A stretch of 64,000 nucleotides of DNA from Dyadobacter jiangsuensis. GTDB taxonomy: Bacteria; Bacteroidota; Bacteroidia; Cytophagales; Spirosomataceae. Position 1 is the first letter of the stretch. Every line of letters begins with the position of its first letter. The DNA lies in NCBI RefSeq assembly GCF_003014695.1, contig NZ_PYAS01000001.1, positions 310,001-374,000 on the forward strand, read 5' to 3'. Positions 27,131 to 35,142 of the stretch are shown here, in pieces. The notes beneath the pieces are model-generated. The model had not been told where the DNA came from and searched no databases. It saw only the letters and a list, made by a program, of their open reading frames with translations. A program made the translations under genes and the position numbers.

Positions 27131-27717
27131 ATGCCCTTGTTATAAATCATTTGTATGCGCTCTCTTAACATTTTTCGAGCCCTGAACAGGTAGCTCTTGA
27201 TTGTCCCTTCCGGTAATGCCACGATCTGCCCGATCTCCGAATAGCTCAGCTCCTGATGGTGGTAGAGGGTGATCAGCAACTTGTACAAGGCCGGGAGTTT
27301 TTCAATTTCCGATGCAAGCAGACTGGTAAATTCGGCACCCATGAGCGTTTCTTCCAAGTCCTGCTCGTCGGGGTACTCGTGTTCGTCCTCGTGATCGGTC
27401 GGCAGGGGATAGGGGTTTCCGATGGCCGAGATCTTATTTTTTTCGAGCTGGTTAATGCAGGTGTTATACGCGATCCGCGCGATCCAGGTGGAGAGTTTGG
27501 ATTGAAAACGGAAGCTATCCAGCTTTTGAAAAACTTTCAGGTAAATATCCTGGGCAATGTCCCGCCGCTCCTCGCGATCGGGGATCATTTTGAACACGAT
27601 CTGCGCGACGAGCCCTTCGGTATCCCTGATGATGGTGCCGAACGCCCGGGTGTTGCCACTGAGCACTCTATCCACCAGTACGCGGTCGGTCGGCTTATGA
27701 TGTTCTTTCTGATCCAT
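27127..27717 (-). CDS. ECF-type RNA polymerase sigma factor
   Basis: ATG 27717 (MDQKEHHKPTDRVL) gives 196 residues; ATGs at 27738 and 27756 are possible. Region 2 has IARIAYNTCINQLEKNK and the DIAQDIYLKVFQKLDSF core; region 4 has LYHHQELSYSEIGQIVALPEGTIK as the -35-like helix-turn-helix. An acidic linker (PTDHEDEHEYPDEQDLEE) separates them. It overlaps the anti-sigma gene by 4 bp. It starts 54 bp after the SGNH gene stop, so read-through from the upstream acylation cassette is possible. Confidence 0.9.
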   Translation of the reverse strand: MDQKEHHKPTDRVLVDRVLSGNTRAFGTIIRDTEGLVAQIVFKMIPDREERRDIAQDIYLKVFQKLDSFRFQSKLSTWIARIAYNTCINQLEKNKISAIGNPYPLPTDHEDEHEYPDEQDLEETLMGAEFTSLLASEIEKLPALYKLLITLYHHQELSYSEIGQIVALPEGTIKSYLFRARKMLRERIQMIYNKGI

Positions 27718-27771
27718 TGCTACCGATTGGACAGGCATGGTCCTTAAAAGTTGCAAAAAGCCGCCAGACTT

Positions 27772-28731
27772 TTACCGCTTGACGGACTCTCCTTGCAAAA
27801 AACGGGTATATGCTGCCGCCCCATTCCGGTTCAGGTGGTGCGCATCGAACAGGTTTTCGGGTTTAAAAAGCGCATCGAACTCCGGTTGTTCCGGTAAGCG
27901 GATGAGATTTTCCTGCGGCAAAAAGGGCGCTGCCTGTGACAATAGCTGCTGTTCTCCGCGGGTAATGTTGTTGGGATAATAGAAAATCACTTTCCTGCCC
28001 AGCTGCCTGGCACGGGCGATCAATTGGCTGATTTGGGAAATGTAATACGTATTCCGCTGCGTCTGCGGGCGAATAGCCAGCATTTGCTTGGTCGAAGTTT
28101 TGTTCGCCGCGATGCGGTCGTTCGTTTTGGAAAGAGCCGTCGTAACGGGCTGGTAGCCATTCGCCAGCAGATTCGCGCCGCCTTCGATAGGGTCGGTGCC
28201 AGGGTTGATTGCTTTCTTGGCGGACAGCACTTGCGGGGCAATGGATACCATTTGGAACAATGTCGTATTAAGGCCCGTCAGGAAGCTGCCGGTTTTTTCC
28301 TGGAAACCGATGTCGGGGCAGTCGGCCAGCACGCGGGCCCGAAAAACGGCATCCTGAATCACCTGCTGCGGCGGCAATGCCACGGTGCTGTAATCGAGCG
28401 CGCTCAGCTCGATGTAGATGGTTTTCACGGCGGGGCTGGCTGTGAGCATTTCTTCCGCTATTTGGATGGCGCTGTACGGCGAGAGGCTGAATATGCCGAA
28501 ATTATAACTCCGCGTCTTCTGCCCGTTTAACGAATCAAAAAGCGCCGGGTCGATTCCGTACTGGGTGCGGCTGGTGCCGATGAAAACGACATCCGGATTG
28601 AATGTGCGGCAAAGCTGCTCCCTTGCCTCGATGTCGCGCCGGGGATCGGTGTAAAACTGCGCGACGATCAGTGCGACGACTGTTTTGAAGGCGACAAGCA
28701 GCAGCAGCCATTTGATAATTTTGACGATCAT
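27772..28731 (-). CDS. Membrane-anchored SGNH-fold protein of an MBOAT system (DltD/AlgX-like role)
   Basis: This 319-residue protein starts with one membrane helix (about 1-25). SGNH features are visible: block I with Ser54 in FIGTSRTQYGIDP and block V with Asp296-x-x-His299 (DAHHLN). These fit the Ser-Asp-His triad of DltD, AlgX/AlgJ and PatB-type partners of MBOAT proteins. The catalytic face is expected outside the inner membrane. It lies 25 bp downstream of the MBOAT gene. It would take the acyl group exported by the MBOAT protein and pass it to a cell-surface acceptor; the acceptor is unknown. Confidence 0.8.
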   Translation of the reverse strand: MIVKIIKWLLLLVAFKTVVALIVAQFYTDPRRDIEAREQLCRTFNPDVVFIGTSRTQYGIDPALFDSLNGQKTRSYNFGIFSLSPYSAIQIAEEMLTASPAVKTIYIELSALDYSTVALPPQQVIQDAVFRARVLADCPDIGFQEKTGSFLTGLNTTLFQMVSIAPQVLSAKKAINPGTDPIEGGANLLANGYQPVTTALSKTNDRIAANKTSTKQMLAIRPQTQRNTYYISQISQLIARARQLGRKVIFYYPNNITRGEQQLLSQAAPFLPQENLIRLPEQPEFDALFKPENLFDAHHLNRNGAAAYTRFLQGESVKR

Positions 28732-28756
28732 GATGCCGGCGGCTGGTAATGGTTAA

Positions 28757-30166
28757 TCAAAACTGGATGTAATAAAAATTGCCTACCGACGGCCTCCCGA
28801 ATATCAGCACGAGCTGAACGAGCAGCAGCACCGACAACGTCCGGTACAATGCGCTTTTCTTCAACATAAAAGAAGCAATGTCTTCTTTTTCACCCATTTT
28901 GTAATTAAAAAAATCCATCACGAGGAACAATGCGATGGTGAGCAACAAGCTGGACGTCAGCAGGGAAGTTGTACCGGATTTAAACCCGAACATGCTGCTG
29001 TACAGCCGCACGCCGCTGCTCAGCTCCGCGGCGCGGAACCACCCCATGATCAGGGTGCCGGTGAGGAGCCTCACGAGTACGCGCCATACGTAATATGCCT
29101 GCGTGCCGGTAGAAAAGTGGAGTTTGGCATAAAACCGCTGCCAGAAACTTTTCGTACGCATTTCAAAATTGATGTAGGCCCATTGCAGCGCTCCCCAGAT
29201 CACGAACGACCAGCTTGGTCCATGCCAGAGCCCGGTGATGATGAACGTCAGCAAGCGGTTGAATTCGAGCCGTTTCTGGTTGGTAACCCCTTTGCTGATG
29301 TTGAAAAAGATGTAGTCGCGGAACCAGGACGTGACCGTGATGTTCCAGGCGCTCCACGATTCCGTCCGCGACGGGGTAAAATAGTACCGGTTCGAAAAGT
29401 TCTTGCTAAGCCTGATCCCCAGCAGCCGGGCCGAGCCGGTAGCAATGTCGCAGTAGCCCGAAAAATCACAGTAGAGCTGTACCGAGAAGAGCAGAATGGC
29501 CAGCGTGACGGAAAAGCCCGTGTAGGCGTCGGGCCGGTCGAAAACAGGGCTGGTAATGTCGGCAAGCCTCGCTGCAAGGACGATTTTTTTGAATAACCCC
29601 CAGACAATGAAGTAAATGCCGGCCTTGATATTCTCTGGTACATACGGTTTTGGTGCGCGCAACTGCGGGACGAGCTGGCGCGTGCGTTCCAGCGGGCCTG
29701 CCAGCAGCGTGGGGAAAAACCCGAGGTAGATCATCAGGTAACCGAGGTGGTTCTCCGGCTTGATGTACCGGCGGTAGACGTCGTAGAGGTAGCCGATAAT
29801 CAGGAATGTATAATAGGAAATGCCGATGGGCGCGATCCAGTTCAGCGCTACCAGCGACATCGAGTTGTGGACCGGTACCAGGTATTTGAAAAACAAAAGC
29901 GGTGAAAGGCAGATCACAATCGAGAGCGATAGCAATGCTTTCCGGTGTTTTTTGGAATATTCCTGGTTGGCCAGCGCCTTAGCGGATGCGTAGCAGATCA
30001 GAACGAGCACCAGCCATACCACCAGGTATTTTCCACTCCAGCTGAGATTGAACAACACGCTGGCGACCAGCAGGAAAACCCATTTTTTGGCCTCCGGTAC
30101 TTTGTAATAGGCGGCAACAACGAGGGATAGTAAAAGTAAGTAAGTGAAATCCGTGAACTTGACCAT
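28757..30166 (-). CDS. MBOAT-family membrane O-acyltransferase (DltB/AlgI-like)
   Basis: This 469-residue polytopic protein has about eleven membrane helices. Family signatures include LAGPLERTRQLVPQL (about 155-169), YCDFSGYCDIATG (Asp234 region), RDYIFFNI, and the catalytic His315 in TGLWHGPSW. MBOAT proteins of this class form an inner-membrane funnel that moves an acyl group to the outside, in DltB from a carrier protein docked in the cytoplasm. Here a carrier protein is encoded two genes upstream in the same operon. It starts 6 bp after the P450 stop. Confidence 0.92.
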   Translation of the reverse strand: MVKFTDFTYLLLLSLVVAAYYKVPEAKKWVFLLVASVLFNLSWSGKYLVVWLVLVLICYASAKALANQEYSKKHRKALLSLSIVICLSPLLFFKYLVPVHNSMSLVALNWIAPIGISYYTFLIIGYLYDVYRRYIKPENHLGYLMIYLGFFPTLLAGPLERTRQLVPQLRAPKPYVPENIKAGIYFIVWGLFKKIVLAARLADITSPVFDRPDAYTGFSVTLAILLFSVQLYCDFSGYCDIATGSARLLGIRLSKNFSNRYYFTPSRTESWSAWNITVTSWFRDYIFFNISKGVTNQKRLEFNRLLTFIITGLWHGPSWSFVIWGALQWAYINFEMRTKSFWQRFYAKLHFSTGTQAYYVWRVLVRLLTGTLIMGWFRAAELSSGVRLYSSMFGFKSGTTSLLTSSLLLTIALFLVMDFFNYKMGEKEDIASFMLKKSALYRTLSVLLLVQLVLIFGRPSVGNFYYIQF

Positions 30167-30172
30167 GCTCTT

Positions 30173-31381
30173 TTATTTTAAGAGCACGGGTAAACTCTTG
30201 TAGCCTCTGAAAAAGATCTTGGAATCCCATTCAGGACTTTTGGCAGGGTGTAAACGGATATCAGGGAACGCAGCCATGAAGCGGGGCAGGAATTTCTGCA
30301 TTTCGAACCGTGATAGCCGCGCGCCGAGGCAGTGATGCATGCCGAACCCGAAACCGATGTGCGGGTTGGGCTTGCGGGTAGGCACGAACGTATCCGGGTT
30401 TTGAAATACGGCCGGGTCGCGGTTAGCCGAAGCCAGTCCGAGCAACACGGTTTGACCTTTCCGGAGCTTCAATCCCTCGAACTCCATGCTGTGTGCCACC
30501 TGCCGCGGGATCCAGTTCACCGGACTCACGTAGCGGATCAGCTCCTCCACGGCGATGGCGCATTCATTATGGGCGTTCCAGTTGATCACCTGGTCGCGGT
30601 TTTCGATCAATGCCCCGATGCTTTTGGTCAGCAGCAGGGTAGTGGTTTCCGTTGCGGCATTCACCAGAAATTCCCAGGTACCGATCAGCTGCGAGGCCCT
30701 TTCGCTCCCCATAATCTCCCGCATTTCGAGCAGCAGGCTGTTGGTAGCCTCCGCTTCCTGACGGGTGAAGGTTTCGGAAAGGTAGCCGTGAAACTGCCGC
30801 GACATCGCCGCGCATTCCAGCAACTCGGTGACGGAGAGTGTTTTCTCGAAAATAAAGGTGATGACGTAGGAAAATTTCTGGATGAAATCGTAATCCGCTT
30901 TTTCCAGTTGGATAATCTTGCTGATGATCAGAAAACTGAACTGCCGCGCCATTTCGACGATGTCTGCTTCCTCTTTTCCTTCAAGTCCGGCGATAATCTC
31001 CTGGATCGCGTCGAGCGTGATCTTCTCGTAATCGGCCTGGTAAAACTTCTGGTTCACGAAACGGCGGTGCTCCGCGTGCTTTTCGCCATTCATGAACAAT
31101 AGCCAGTACCGGAGACTTTCGCCGAATTCCAGCAGGCCGGGATCGTTATTCGAAAGGGCCGACACGATTTTGAACCTTTCGGTGAAGTCAAAGTTTTTGA
31201 AGTTCTCCGAATCGGACAGGATCTTCTTCACGTTGGCATAATCCATCGCCACCAGGTCGCCGAACATATTGAAATGCAGCGGGTCCGACTGGCGGATATC
31301 GGCGATCAGCCCGGAATAATTTTGATTGACCTCGGTTTTCGACGACCAGATCGACGTCGCAGACATGAGCGGGGTTTGCAT
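30173..31381 (-). CDS. Cytochrome P450
   Basis: ATG 31381 (MQTPLMSATSIWSS) gives 402 residues; the frame opens two codons earlier with TTG. Numbered from that TTG, the haem-ligand Cys353 lies in GFGFGMHHCLGARL, ExxR is Glu282-Arg285 (EELIRY), the I-helix acid-Thr pair is in NAATETTT (Glu247, Thr248), and GEKHAEHRRFVNQKF is the C-helix. There is no membrane anchor, so it is soluble, of bacterial class. It lies 21 bp after an acyl carrier protein gene, so it may act on carrier-bound acyl groups as P450 BioI and NikQ-type enzymes do; this is inference. Redox partners are not in the operon. Confidence 0.92.
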   Translation of the reverse strand: MQTPLMSATSIWSSKTEVNQNYSGLIADIRQSDPLHFNMFGDLVAMDYANVKKILSDSENFKNFDFTERFKIVSALSNNDPGLLEFGESLRYWLLFMNGEKHAEHRRFVNQKFYQADYEKITLDAIQEIIAGLEGKEEADIVEMARQFSFLIISKIIQLEKADYDFIQKFSYVITFIFEKTLSVTELLECAAMSRQFHGYLSETFTRQEAEATNSLLLEMREIMGSERASQLIGTWEFLVNAATETTTLLLTKSIGALIENRDQVINWNAHNECAIAVEELIRYVSPVNWIPRQVAHSMEFEGLKLRKGQTVLLGLASANRDPAVFQNPDTFVPTRKPNPHIGFGFGMHHCLGARLSRFEMQKFLPRFMAAFPDIRLHPAKSPEWDSKIFFRGYKSLPVLLK

Positions 31382-31402
31382 GATCAAGACGGAAACGGTT
31401 TT

Positions 31403-31651
31403 TTATATTTCCTGGTTTTCTGCAATCCATTGGCTGGTTGCGGCGATGGTACGCATCTCCCAAAAAATGGAAGGGCTTAGTTCCATCCCGATGTATTCTT
31501 CCAGCTCTGTTGTGATGTTGACGAGAATGAGGGAATCTAAACGAAAATCAACAATGTCGGTATCGAGTGCTGCTTCGGAGGGATCTATTCCTGCGTGTTT
31601 TGAAATGTTTGCGGCGATCCATTCGGAGATTTCAGTAAAAGTCTTGGGCAT
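31403..31651 (-). CDS. Acyl carrier protein
   Basis: ATG 31651 (MPKTFTEISEWIAAN) gives 82 residues. The phosphopantetheine Ser40 lies in FRLDSLILV, replacing the usual DSL motif exactly. The last helices (LSPSIFWEMRTIAATSQWI) look like the carrier domains of polyketide-type systems and not like the fatty-acid AcpP. It is the first gene of the P450-MBOAT-SGNH operon. It probably holds the acyl group that the P450 oxidises and that the MBOAT protein exports. No adenylating enzyme, ketosynthase or phosphopantetheinyl transferase is encoded in this window. Confidence 0.88.
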   Translation of the reverse strand: MPKTFTEISEWIAANISKHAGIDPSEAALDTDIVDFRLDSLILVNITTELEEYIGMELSPSIFWEMRTIAATSQWIAENQEI

Positions 31652-31672
31652 GAAGGCGTCAAGTAGGGTGTA

Positions 31673-31705
31673 CAAATGCTAATAATTGAGTAATGTACTA
31701 TCAAA
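31673..31705 (-). promoter_or_regulatory. Promoter candidate of the ACP-P450-MBOAT-SGNH operon
   Basis: On the minus strand TTTG (31705-31702), 20 bp, then TAGCATTTG (31681-31673) resemble TTTG-N19-TAnnTTTG with one extra base inside the -7 box. Start would fall near 31666, 15 bp before the ATG. Confidence 0.42.
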
Positions 31706-31759
31706 AATCGGGCAAAAAAAGCCGCCAAGCCGGATAATGTAATTTTGACGCTAATAAAG

Positions 31760-31823
31760 TTAGTAACCGGCAAAAGACTTGTTTCTACTGCCAAAAGCGG
31801 CCTTGCGAGGCGCCGGTTAGTAA
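31760..31823 (-). terminator. Inverted repeat after the LytTR gene
   Basis: TTAGTAACCGGC (31760-31771) and GCCGGTTAGTAA (31812-31823) pair at 11 of 12 positions, with the LytTR stop codon in the second arm and a 40-nt loop. A weaker GC stem followed by seven Ts on the minus strand lies farther along (about 31713-31735). Together they probably end the two-component transcript before the ACP gene. Confidence 0.32.
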
Positions 31824-32572
31824 TCCAGCCACGCTTTCAGCACATTTGCCTTTTCGCGGCTTACAAGAACTTCTACTTCCGGATGGTTGCGGATGTCGAT
31901 TTTGAGCTTCCCGTTGAAATGATGGTGAATGCGGGCAATGGCGTCAATGTGGATAATGAACTGGCGGTTCGCGCGAAAAAACTCCTTCGGGTTGAGCTGC
32001 TGTTCGAGCTCTTCCATCGTTTGTACCAGCACTTCTTCGGAGCCGTCCGCAAGGCAGGCGCGTGTGATCTTGAATTCGGAGTGAAAATAAATTACGTCGC
32101 TCACCAACACCGTTTTGTACCCATCCTTGAAAGGCAGCAGGAACCGGCTCCGGAATTCCTTCGGCTGGACAAAATTCAGTAGCCCTTCCAGCGAACTGAA
32201 ATCTACCCGGCGCGTCAGCTTTTCGGCTTCGGCGAATGCGTTTTCGAGCTCGTCCTGCTCCACGGGTTTCAGCAGGTAATCGATGCTGTTGTATTTGAAT
32301 GCCCGCACGGCATATTCGTCGTAGGCCGTCGTGAAAATGACGGGACATTCGACGCGTACCTTTTCAAAGATCTCGAAACTCAGGCCATCGGACAGCCGCA
32401 CGTCGATCATCACCAGGTCCGGGTGCGGGTGCTGCCCGAGCCATTCCACGGTTTCGGTAATGCTTTCCAGCACGGCCACGATTTCAGCTTTGGGCCGGAT
32501 GGCCTTGATCAGCCTGCGCAGGCGGTCGGCATTGGGCTTTTCGTCCTCGACAATCAGAATGGTGTCAATCAT
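31817..32572 (-). CDS. LytTR-family response regulator
   Basis: This 251-residue protein has a receiver domain (1-120) with phospho-acceptor Asp57 (LVMIDVRLSDG), the switch Lys in DYLLKPV, and a C-terminal LytTR DNA-binding domain (about 150-250; YFHSEFKITRACLADG, FFRANRQFIIHIDAI). Its start overlaps the sensor kinase stop by 4 bp as ATGA, so the pair is coupled. The divergent RND efflux operon is a natural target. Confidence 0.92.
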   Translation of the reverse strand: MIDTILIVEDEKPNADRLRRLIKAIRPKAEIVAVLESITETVEWLGQHPHPDLVMIDVRLSDGLSFEIFEKVRVECPVIFTTAYDEYAVRAFKYNSIDYLLKPVEQDELENAFAEAEKLTRRVDFSSLEGLLNFVQPKEFRSRFLLPFKDGYKTVLVSDVIYFHSEFKITRACLADGSEEVLVQTMEELEQQLNPKEFFRANRQFIIHIDAIARIHHHFNGKLKIDIRNHPEVEVLVSREKANVLKAWLDY

Positions 32573-33723
32573 ATTTTTATCAATGGGATAATCACTTTGA
32601 AAGTACGTTCGTCGGTTTCAATCACCGGCTGGCGGTGGGAGAGAAGGTTGAATCTCCTCACAATGTTCGCAATGCCTATCCCCGACGACTGGATCGGCTT
32701 TTCGAGCGGCAGAAGCGTGTTTTCGACGATCAGTTCCTTCTCTTCGTTGCTGAAAATCCGCACCACGAGCGGCTCCTTCTTGCTGGTACGGTTGTGCTTC
32801 AATGCGTTTTCTACGAGCAGCTGCAGCGTGAGCGGAGGCATCAGCAGGTGGCGGTGCGCGGGGTCGACGTCGATTTCAAAAGACACCCCTTCGCCGAAGC
32901 GGTGCTCGATCAGGAACATGTACGAGTTCAGGAATTTCAGCTCGTCTTCCAGCGGGATCACGTCTTTTTTGGAATTAACCAGCATATAGCGGTAAATGCG
33001 CGAGAAATTCTCCGCATACTCGTAGCCCAGCTGCTGGTCTTCGAGAATGAGCTCCGAAAGCACGCTGAGGTTATTGAATACGAAATGCGGGTCGATCTGT
33101 AATTTGAGGGATTGCAACTCCGCTTCCATGGCCGCCTGGTTGAGCTGCGCCACCTGAATGGCCTCATTACGCCAGTTCATGATCAGGTAGTTGCCGATGT
33201 TGATGCCCATGACCATAATCGCGATGATCGTGCTCACCACCATCCATTGGATAATACCCCGCGTTTCTTCGATCGTGAGCCCAGATTCGAGCAACAGCAG
33301 CTGCTTTTCGTCCGACAGGTAAATGAATGCGATGTTGATCAGCAGGTTGAGCAGCAGGACGGCGATCAGGTTGAAGCAGGTTTCCAGGAAAAGCCGCTTG
33401 CCGGGGTGTTCCTTCCAGGACATCAGCCTGTTGAGCCGCATGCCGATGGCGATGTTGATCTCGGAAATCGAAAGGCAGTAGAGGAAAGATACCAGCCAGT
33501 CGCCGAGAATGAGCAGCGGCTCGCGCTCGAAATAATCCTGCCAATATGCAGCGAAAGGGTCCAGGATGTAGGATACCAGGTATGACGCGAGGAACGCGAG
33601 CACCGCTACCAGGATGCGTATCCCCTTATTGTTCAAAAAATAGGCGTCTCTTCCGTTGGTCATTCGATGTGTCAGGTTTGCTTTGAAATACGCTTCCAGC
33701 CTTTTACCAAGGACAGGTTGCAT
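32569..33723 (-). CDS. LytS-type sensor histidine kinase
   Basis: ATG 33723 (MQPVLGKRLEAYFK) gives 384 residues; ATG 33663 (MTNGRDAYFL) is a real alternative. A -7-like TATTTTTG at 33741-33734 lies so close to 33723 that the shorter form may be the main product. Four membrane helices (residues about 28-160) lead to a His_kinase domain with His213 in IDPHFVFNNLSVL, and a HATPase end with GIGIANIVRRFNLL. It partners the LytTR regulator. Confidence 0.88.
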   Translation of the reverse strand: MQPVLGKRLEAYFKANLTHRMTNGRDAYFLNNKGIRILVAVLAFLASYLVSYILDPFAAYWQDYFEREPLLILGDWLVSFLYCLSISEINIAIGMRLNRLMSWKEHPGKRLFLETCFNLIAVLLLNLLINIAFIYLSDEKQLLLLESGLTIEETRGIIQWMVVSTIIAIMVMGINIGNYLIMNWRNEAIQVAQLNQAAMEAELQSLKLQIDPHFVFNNLSVLSELILEDQQLGYEYAENFSRIYRYMLVNSKKDVIPLEDELKFLNSYMFLIEHRFGEGVSFEIDVDPAHRHLLMPPLTLQLLVENALKHNRTSKKEPLVVRIFSNEEKELIVENTLLPLEKPIQSSGIGIANIVRRFNLLSHRQPVIETDERTFKVIIPLIKI

Positions 33724-33966
33724 TATTTCGCTACAAAAATAAAACGCGCCGCCCGATACCCGTCGAAAATTGATCCAATGCGTGCAAATCGGGTGCCGAA
33801 CCGCATGAGCGTGCGACTGAAACGACGCCGGCCAATACCCCCGACACCCGCCCGGATTCGGTAGGGCCATTCTTCGTTTCGGTCGCGAAAATCAACGGTT
33901 CGGTCAGTTTAAACCACTCACAGGCCCGAAATCTGCATTTTTTTGCACAAAAATCAACTTCTAAAA

Positions 33967-35115
33967 ATGACACAGGGATTCATGTTGAGCCGTGAAAAAA
34001 CAAAACAGGCTTTGCTCATCGGACTGGTCGCGTGGGTATCGTCCTGCGGGCCGAAGCAGGAGCAGCCGCCCATGCAGAATGCACCCGTGAGCGTCGATTT
34101 CCAGGAGATCCGGCAATCGGAGGCGCAGGTGGAGAAAAAATACCCGGGCTCGATCGAGGGTTCGGTGAATGTCGATATCAAGGCGCAGGTGTCGGGCTAT
34201 CTCGATGAAATTTACGTACGCGAGGGCGAGTATGTGCAAAAAGGCAAGCCGCTGTTCCGCATCAAGGGTGATGTGTTCCAGGAGCAGGTCAACAATGCCG
34301 ACGCCGCTTTGAAAGCCGCATTGGCCGCCGAGGAAAGTGCGCGGATCGAATTGGAAAAGATGAAGCCGCTCGTACAGGGCAAGGTGATGTCGCCCGTACA
34401 GTTGCAAACGGTCGAGTCGAATTACGCATCCGCGAAGGCGCAGGTCGCGCAGGCGAAGGCGGCATTGGGCTCCTCGCAGATCAATGCGGCATTCAGCCTC
34501 ATCAAGGCGCCGGTAAGCGGCTACATCGGCCGCATTCCCAACCGGATCGGTAACCTGGTAACGCCGGCCGACGCCGCACCGCTGACCACGCTTTCGGAGA
34601 TCAGCAATGTGTTCGTGTATTTCTCGCTCAGCGAATCCGACTTCATCGCCTTCATGAAAGACCGCAAGACCGACGAGGGCCTTAACACGGTGGAACTGAT
34701 CATGGCCGATGGCACTACGTATACACAAAAAGGCCGTGTAGAAATTGCCAGCGGTAATATCGAGCGGGCTACCGGCAGCATTCCGCTCAAAGCCGTTTTC
34801 CCTAACCCCGACAAAGTGCTGCGGTCGGGCGGAACCGGAAAGGTGGTGTTGAGAAGGACGCTCACCGACGCGCTCACCGTACCGCTCGCCAGCGTGAAGG
34901 ACATCCAGGACCGTTATTTCGTATTCGCCCTGGGCGACAGCAACAAGGTAGCCATGCGGCCGATTGAAGTCGGCGGCCGGGCGAAGAACCATTATATCAT
35001 TAAAAGCGGACTGAAAGAAGGTGACCGCATCGCATTGAACCGCATCGACATCCTGACCGAAGGCATGCCCGTAGAACCGGGCAAGACCGGCGTGGCGGAC
35101 GCGGCAGGCAAGTAA
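33967..35115 (+). CDS. RND efflux periplasmic adaptor lipoprotein
   Basis: ATG 33967 (MTQGFMLSREKTK) is used, since the frame upstream opens only with TTG; ATG 33982 is possible. A lipoprotein signal ends at the Cys in AWVSSCGPK. The usual order follows: a barrel-sandwich half (VSGYLDEIYVREGEYVQKG), an alpha hairpin (about 110-165), the second lipoyl half (LIKAPVSGYIGRIPNRIGN), and beta-barrel and membrane-proximal domains. It bridges the RND pump to the outer membrane channel. First gene of a three-gene operon. Confidence 0.92.
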   Translation: MTQGFMLSREKTKQALLIGLVAWVSSCGPKQEQPPMQNAPVSVDFQEIRQSEAQVEKKYPGSIEGSVNVDIKAQVSGYLDEIYVREGEYVQKGKPLFRIKGDVFQEQVNNADAALKAALAAEESARIELEKMKPLVQGKVMSPVQLQTVESNYASAKAQVAQAKAALGSSQINAAFSLIKAPVSGYIGRIPNRIGNLVTPADAAPLTTLSEISNVFVYFSLSESDFIAFMKDRKTDEGLNTVELIMADGTTYTQKGRVEIASGNIERATGSIPLKAVFPNPDKVLRSGGTGKVVLRRTLTDALTVPLASVKDIQDRYFVFALGDSNKVAMRPIEVGGRAKNHYIIKSGLKEGDRIALNRIDILTEGMPVEPGKTGVADAAGK

Positions 35116-35142
35116 GGCATCATCAACAACTGAAATCAAGTC

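Noticed and set aside
27772..30166. Calling the MBOAT/SGNH pair an alginate acetylation system (AlgI/AlgJ)
   Set aside because: No alginate polymerase or epimerase genes are nearby, and the carrier protein in the operon fits the Dlt logic better than alginate acetylation.
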